From contig JALOOS010000060.1 in assembly GCA_025454275.1 (NCBI GenBank), positions 1 through 9,479 of the forward strand: DNA of 9,479 nucleotides, given 5' to 3'. Both the position numbers and the translations under genes were made by a program. Below are positions 6,583-9,479 of the stretch, one piece after another (the first letter of the stretch is position 1; each line of letters opens with the position of its first letter). Under the pieces are notes generated by a model. It worked only from the letters and a program-made list of their open reading frames with translations. It was not told the origin of the DNA and made no database searches. This DNA is from Desulfobacterales bacterium. Lineage in GTDB: Bacteria > Desulfobacterota > Desulfobacteria > Desulfobacterales > SpSt-501.

Positions 6583-7659
6583 TTATTCGATCGCGATCGG
6601 GTAGCCGCCGTGCCGCAGGCAGGTCTCCCGCATCGCCAGGTAGTTTTCGAATTTGGCCCAGTTCGGCACCGAGTTGCCCGAACCCAGGGCAAAACCGCCG
6701 CCCGGGGCCGCCTCGCGCAGGAGCTCCTTGACCCGCGCCTCGATCTGCTCCGTCGAGGCGCTGCGCAGCAGTTCGTTGGAGACGTTGCCGACCAGGCAGA
6801 TGCGGTCGCCCCAGCGCTTTTTGACGGCCGCCATGTCCATGCACGAGGGGTCGATGGGTTGGATCACGTCCAGGCCCATGGCGATCAGATCGTCCATGAC
6901 GAGGCTGAGGTCGCCGTCCGAGTGCATGAGGAAGATGCGGTTGTTCTCGTGGCACTTTTCGCCGACCTTGCGGTACCAGCTGAAGAGGTGCTTTTTGAGG
7001 GCGGCCGGGGAAATCATCGGGCCGGTGCCGAAGGCGATGTCGTCCACCACCCAGACCCCGGCCACGTGGTCCATGCCGAAGATCGTCTCGAGCGCCTTGA
7101 ACTGGATGGTCGCCACACGCTCGAAGACCTCGGCCACGAAGGATTCGTCCATGACGAGCTTCAATGCGAAATTGTTGAACCCCATCAGCATCCAGGTGAG
7201 CGTGAAGATCTTGCCGGAGATGGCGATCACCTTCATCCCTTCGGGCAGGAGCTCGCGCACGGCGTGGAGTTTGCCGAAGTCGATGTCGGCCGCCGCCTCC
7301 CAGGGGAACCGTTCCAGGTCGGGCCGTTCGTGGATGAAGCTCGTCATCTCGAGGTTCCAGGCGTTGGGGTCGGTGGTGCCCGGTTTTTCGCGCAGGACCA
7401 TCTCCTTGAGCACCCGGGTGATCCGGGACTCCTCGGTGACCTTGCCCGGGGACATCATGCTGACGGTGAGGGGAATGAAATCATAGCCGGCCGTGGACCA
7501 GAACTCGACCTGCCCGGCCAGGTCGTCGGCGGTCACCGTGCGGCCGAGGAACCGGCTCTGGATGGCGTAATCGATTAAAATCTCCCCCAGCGGCACCCGG
7601 TCGGTCTCCCGATGGCGCACGGCCGCCAGAAAACGGTTGAAGTCGGGTCTAATATTCAT
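6583..7659 (-). CDS. URO-D-family methyltransferase-like protein (HxDG variant)
   Basis: This 358-aa single-domain protein has the URO-D fold used by corrinoid-dependent methyltransferases. Recognisable parts are the N-terminal FLAAVRHRETDRVPLGE (10-26), DDIAFGTGP (206-214), HSDGDL (246-251), QPIDPSCMDM (267-276), LVGNVSNELL (289-298) and a C-terminal FALGSGNSVPN (323-333). At the metal-site position it has H246-x-D248-G rather than the H-x-C-G of MtaA/MtbA, and no obvious late cysteine ligand, so zinc binding of the MtaA kind is doubtful. It is probably the substrate-specific methyltransferase partnered with the corrinoid protein starting 17 nt downstream. The start has GGAG 7 nt upstream. 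A true haem-pathway uroporphyrinogen decarboxylase is unlikely because of its corrinoid neighbours. Its substrate cannot be inferred. Confidence 0.88.
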   Translation of the reverse strand: MNIRPDFNRFLAAVRHRETDRVPLGEILIDYAIQSRFLGRTVTADDLAGQVEFWSTAGYDFIPLTVSMMSPGKVTEESRITRVLKEMVLREKPGTTDPNAWNLEMTSFIHERPDLERFPWEAAADIDFGKLHAVRELLPEGMKVIAISGKIFTLTWMLMGFNNFALKLVMDESFVAEVFERVATIQFKALETIFGMDHVAGVWVVDDIAFGTGPMISPAALKKHLFSWYRKVGEKCHENNRIFLMHSDGDLSLVMDDLIAMGLDVIQPIDPSCMDMAAVKKRWGDRICLVGNVSNELLRSASTEQIEARVKELLREAAPGGGFALGSGNSVPNWAKFENYLAMRETCLRHGGYPIAIE

Positions 7660-7745
7660 CTCTCATCTCCCGGTATCAGTGGGCCCTGCAGAGAGGCCGT
7701 CGCAGCTCTTCGCAGGTTCAGCTTTCAGCATCCCGCCGCCGGCCT

Positions 7746-8756
7746 TCACCAGCCTTCGCGCGCCGCGGCAACGATCGCCTTGAGGTTTTCGATCGGGGTC
7801 GAGAGCGGGATGGCGCACTCGGGGCCGATCAGGTGCACGCCGGCCGCGATGGCGTAGCGTGCCTGGTGGTGGACATCCTCCGGCCTCCCCTGCAGCAGCA
7901 CCTGGGGGTTGTTGATGTTCCCGGCCAGCGAGACCCGGTCCCCGATGCGGCGGACGGCCTCGCGGGCGTCCACCTGCCACTCGAAGTGGTAGGCGTCCAC
8001 GCCGGACTCCGCGAAGAGCTCGAGGCGGTCGGAGCAGTTGCCGCACACGTGCAGAATGAGCGGCCCGCCCACCTGGGCCGTGATCTCCTGGTGGATGGGC
8101 AGCAGGTACTCCTGGTAGTGATAGGGGCCCACCAAATTGCGGGTGGCGTGGTCGGCCAGCACGACGATATCGGCGCCGGCGGCGAACTGGGCATTGATGA
8201 AGGCGACCGTCACCGGCATAAGCTGCCGCAGCATTTTCGTCACCTTGTCGCTCTCCCCCATGCCCACGGCCAGCAGGAAGTTCTGGGTGCCGGCCATGTG
8301 GTAGGACATGGTCCAGGGCCCCATGACCTTGCCGATGATGGCGACCCGCCCTCCCACATGCCGCCTCAGGATGGACAGGGCATCCAGCACGACCCGGCAT
8401 GAGGGTTTTTCGAGAAAATCGGGCGGGACGACGATGTCCGAAAAGTCGGCGTTCGGAAACTCCTTGACGTCCGGCATCTTGTCGCGGTCTCCCCAGTCCA
8501 CCTGCGCCCCGAGGGCCGCGGCCTCCTGCACCACGGAATACTCCGGCATCACGGTGTCGAAGCCGACCTCTTCGTGCCCGGCCAGGGCGAGCTCGGCCAT
8601 GGCGCGAGCGTTGAGATGGGCCTCCGGGAAAGAGACCTTGGCCCTTTCCATCAACCCATGGCAGGCGATCGAGGTGGGATTGCCCACGGCCGGGCGCCCT
8701 CCGCGCCGGCCCCCGAACATCGCGGCCATCACTAGATTGCGAGAATTGGATTTCAT
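7746..8756 (-). CDS. MtaA/MtbA-like methylcorrinoid methyltransferase (URO-D family, complete zinc motif)
   Basis: The 336-aa protein belongs to the URO-D branch that includes methylcobamide:coenzyme M methyltransferases. Family blocks include NPTSI (26-30), FPEAHLNARAMAELALAGHE (43-62), GFDTVMPEYSVVQEAAALG (65-83) and PECAIPLSTPIENLKAI (312-328). The zinc ligands expected for MtaA/MtbA are all present: H236-x-C238 in LILHVCGN, plus C314 in the late GPECAIP motif; C241 is an extra nearby cysteine. Such enzymes move methyl groups between methyl-corrinoid and a thiol. Coenzyme M is mainly archaeal, so in a bacterium the partner may be another thiol, or the enzyme may act in the donor direction. 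The start at 8756 has AGGAGGG 9 nt upstream and overlaps the regulator's stop by 4 nt. The next gene follows after 86 nt, the largest gap in the operon. Confidence 0.92.
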   Translation of the reverse strand: MKSNSRNLVMAAMFGGRRGGRPAVGNPTSIACHGLMERAKVSFPEAHLNARAMAELALAGHEEVGFDTVMPEYSVVQEAAALGAQVDWGDRDKMPDVKEFPNADFSDIVVPPDFLEKPSCRVVLDALSILRRHVGGRVAIIGKVMGPWTMSYHMAGTQNFLLAVGMGESDKVTKMLRQLMPVTVAFINAQFAAGADIVVLADHATRNLVGPYHYQEYLLPIHQEITAQVGGPLILHVCGNCSDRLELFAESGVDAYHFEWQVDAREAVRRIGDRVSLAGNINNPQVLLQGRPEDVHHQARYAIAAGVHLIGPECAIPLSTPIENLKAIVAAAREGW

Positions 8757-9479
8757 CTGCGTTTGCCCTCCTTGGGCGCCTTGTCGTTCTTCAGGCAATC
8801 AAACCCGCAGAGCGTGCTCTGCTGCAGGTCCATAGCAAGGTTGGACTCGATGCGCCGCACCACGTCGAAAAGGTGCCGCACCATCTCTTTTTCCGCCGCA
8901 CCCGCATCCCGGGCGGCGATGGCCCGGCGGATCCGGGTGTGAAACCCGAAGGCGTCCTCGACGGCGCCGGGCAGCTGGGAGACCTCGCCGATGAACCGGT
9001 GCAGCATGTCCTGAACGGTCTCCAGGAACTTGTGCAGGACCCGGTTGCCGCTCATTGCGGCCAGTTTGAAATGAAAGGCGGTGTCGTGCCGGGTGAATTC
9101 GGGCCCGTCGTTGAGTTGAAGGGCCCGGTGCTGGGCGTCGAGAATCTCCTGCAGGCGGCGAAGGTCCTCGGGCTGGGAGCGCTCGACCGCCAGCCGCACC
9201 GTGATGCGCTCGATGCAGATCCGCGCCTCGATGAACTCCCGGACGCTCAGAGGGTCGAGCAGGAACTGGCCGCTCAGGGCCGTCAGGTACCCGCCCGGGC
9301 TGGGCGGCTCGACCACGGTGCCCACCCCCTGGCGGGAGACCAGGAGCCCCATGGTGGCAAGCTTGTTCACGGCCTCCCGCAGGGTGTTGCGGCTCACCCC
9401 CAGCTGCCGGGCCAGCTCCTCCTGGGGCGGCAGCTTCTCGCCGCGGCGGAAGCGCCCCGTGGCGATCATCTCGTGCAGG
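8753..9479 (-). CDS. GntR-family (FadR/FCD subfamily) transcriptional regulator, 5' end outside window
   Basis: A winged-helix DNA-binding domain (helix-turn-helix around ELARQLGVSRNTLREAVNKL) is followed by an all-helical FCD effector domain. Numbering from the first visible ATG (9469), the predicted FCD metal/effector ligands D129 and H133 (in HDTAFH), H177 and H199 are all present, so it probably senses a small carboxylated molecule through a bound metal. That ATG is internal: the frame stays open to the window edge, and the codons before it (LHE) continue the usual GntR first helix, so the true start lies outside. The tail (about 216-238) is rich in K and R and has two cysteines (C221, C225). 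Its stop overlaps the next gene's start by 4 nt, which suggests the regulator is co-transcribed with, and controls, this operon. The operon promoter and operator are therefore outside the window. Confidence 0.92.
   Translation of the reverse strand, partial: LHEMIATGRFRRGEKLPPQEELARQLGVSRNTLREAVNKLATMGLLVSRQGVGTVVEPPSPGGYLTALSGQFLLDPLSVREFIEARICIERITVRLAVERSQPEDLRRLQEILDAQHRALQLNDGPEFTRHDTAFHFKLAAMSGNRVLHKFLETVQDMLHRFIGEVSQLPGAVEDAFGFHTRIRRAIAARDAGAAEKEMVRHLFDVVRRIESNLAMDLQQSTLCGFDCLKNDKAPKEGKRR

Noticed and set aside
5705..6604. Plus-strand open frame of 299 codons
   Set aside because: It is antisense to the corrinoid protein gene and the start of the fusion gene; the composition is that of a shadow frame.
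6566..6955. N-terminal extension of the stand-alone corrinoid protein
   Set aside because: The extra residues are an out-of-frame reading of the upstream URO-D gene; ATG 6565 has a good ribosome binding site and gives a normal family length.
6571..7578. Plus-strand open frame of 335 codons
   Set aside because: It is antisense to the URO-D-family gene at 6583-7659, with no recognisable domain.
7660..7745. Possible hairpin or internal promoter in the 86-nt gap between two operon genes
   Set aside because: Only short imperfect complementarity and a repeated GCTGAA are visible, with no T-run and no convincing hexamers.
1..9479. tRNA, rRNA, CRISPR arrays, insertion sequences or long repeats
   Set aside because: I looked for and did not see any cloverleaf, repeat-spacer pattern, transposase motif or terminal inverted repeat.

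Overview
The window is a high-GC, densely packed bacterial segment. It encodes most of a corrinoid (vitamin B12)-dependent methyl-transfer system: zinc/TIM-barrel methyltransferases of the uroporphyrinogen-decarboxylase (URO-D) family, two corrinoid carriers (one fused to a methyltransferase), a pterin-dependent methyltransferase, and a reductive activator for corrinoid proteins. This gene mix is typical of anaerobes that demethylate methoxy-, methylamine-type or related compounds and feed the methyl group into the tetrahydrofolate/Wood-Ljungdahl pool. An anaerobic Desulfobacterota-like (deltaproteobacterial) or acetogenic organism is a reasonable inference, but no taxonomic marker is present.

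Layout. Positions 1-964 (minus) hold the 5' half of a RACo/RamQ-type activator that runs off the left edge. A short AT-richer divergent region (about 965-1147) carries a good sigma70-like promoter pointing right. On the plus strand, 1148-1819 is a methionine-synthase-activation-domain-like gene. Its reading frame is broken in two places, each correctable by one base in a short homopolymer. Its end overlaps by 4 nt (ATGA) an intact lactate-racemase (LarA) homologue at 1816-3105 that keeps the catalytic residues. Only 9 nt further on, convergent genes begin.

From the right edge leftward (minus strand) runs a probable six-gene operon: a GntR/FadR-type regulator (5' end outside the window), an MtaA/MtbA-like methyltransferase (start overlaps the regulator's stop), a second URO-D-family protein, a stand-alone corrinoid protein, a 641-aa natural fusion of a URO-D methyltransferase to a corrinoid domain, and an AcsE/MtqA-like methyl-tetrahydrofolate methyltransferase.

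Proposed function (inference): one or more URO-D enzymes demethylate unknown substrate(s) onto Co(I) of the corrinoid proteins. The AcsE/MtqA-like enzyme passes the methyl group to tetrahydrofolate. The RACo-type protein re-reduces inactive Co(II). The GntR protein controls expression in response to an effector. The LarA homologue may epimerise a hydroxyacid linked to the substrate. The substrate cannot be read from the sequence. The most distinctive points are the fused methyltransferase-corrinoid protein (CmuA-like architecture but different metal-site residues), the three URO-D paralogues with non-equivalent metal-site motifs, the two carriers served by one visible pterin acceptor enzyme, and the broken activator gene.
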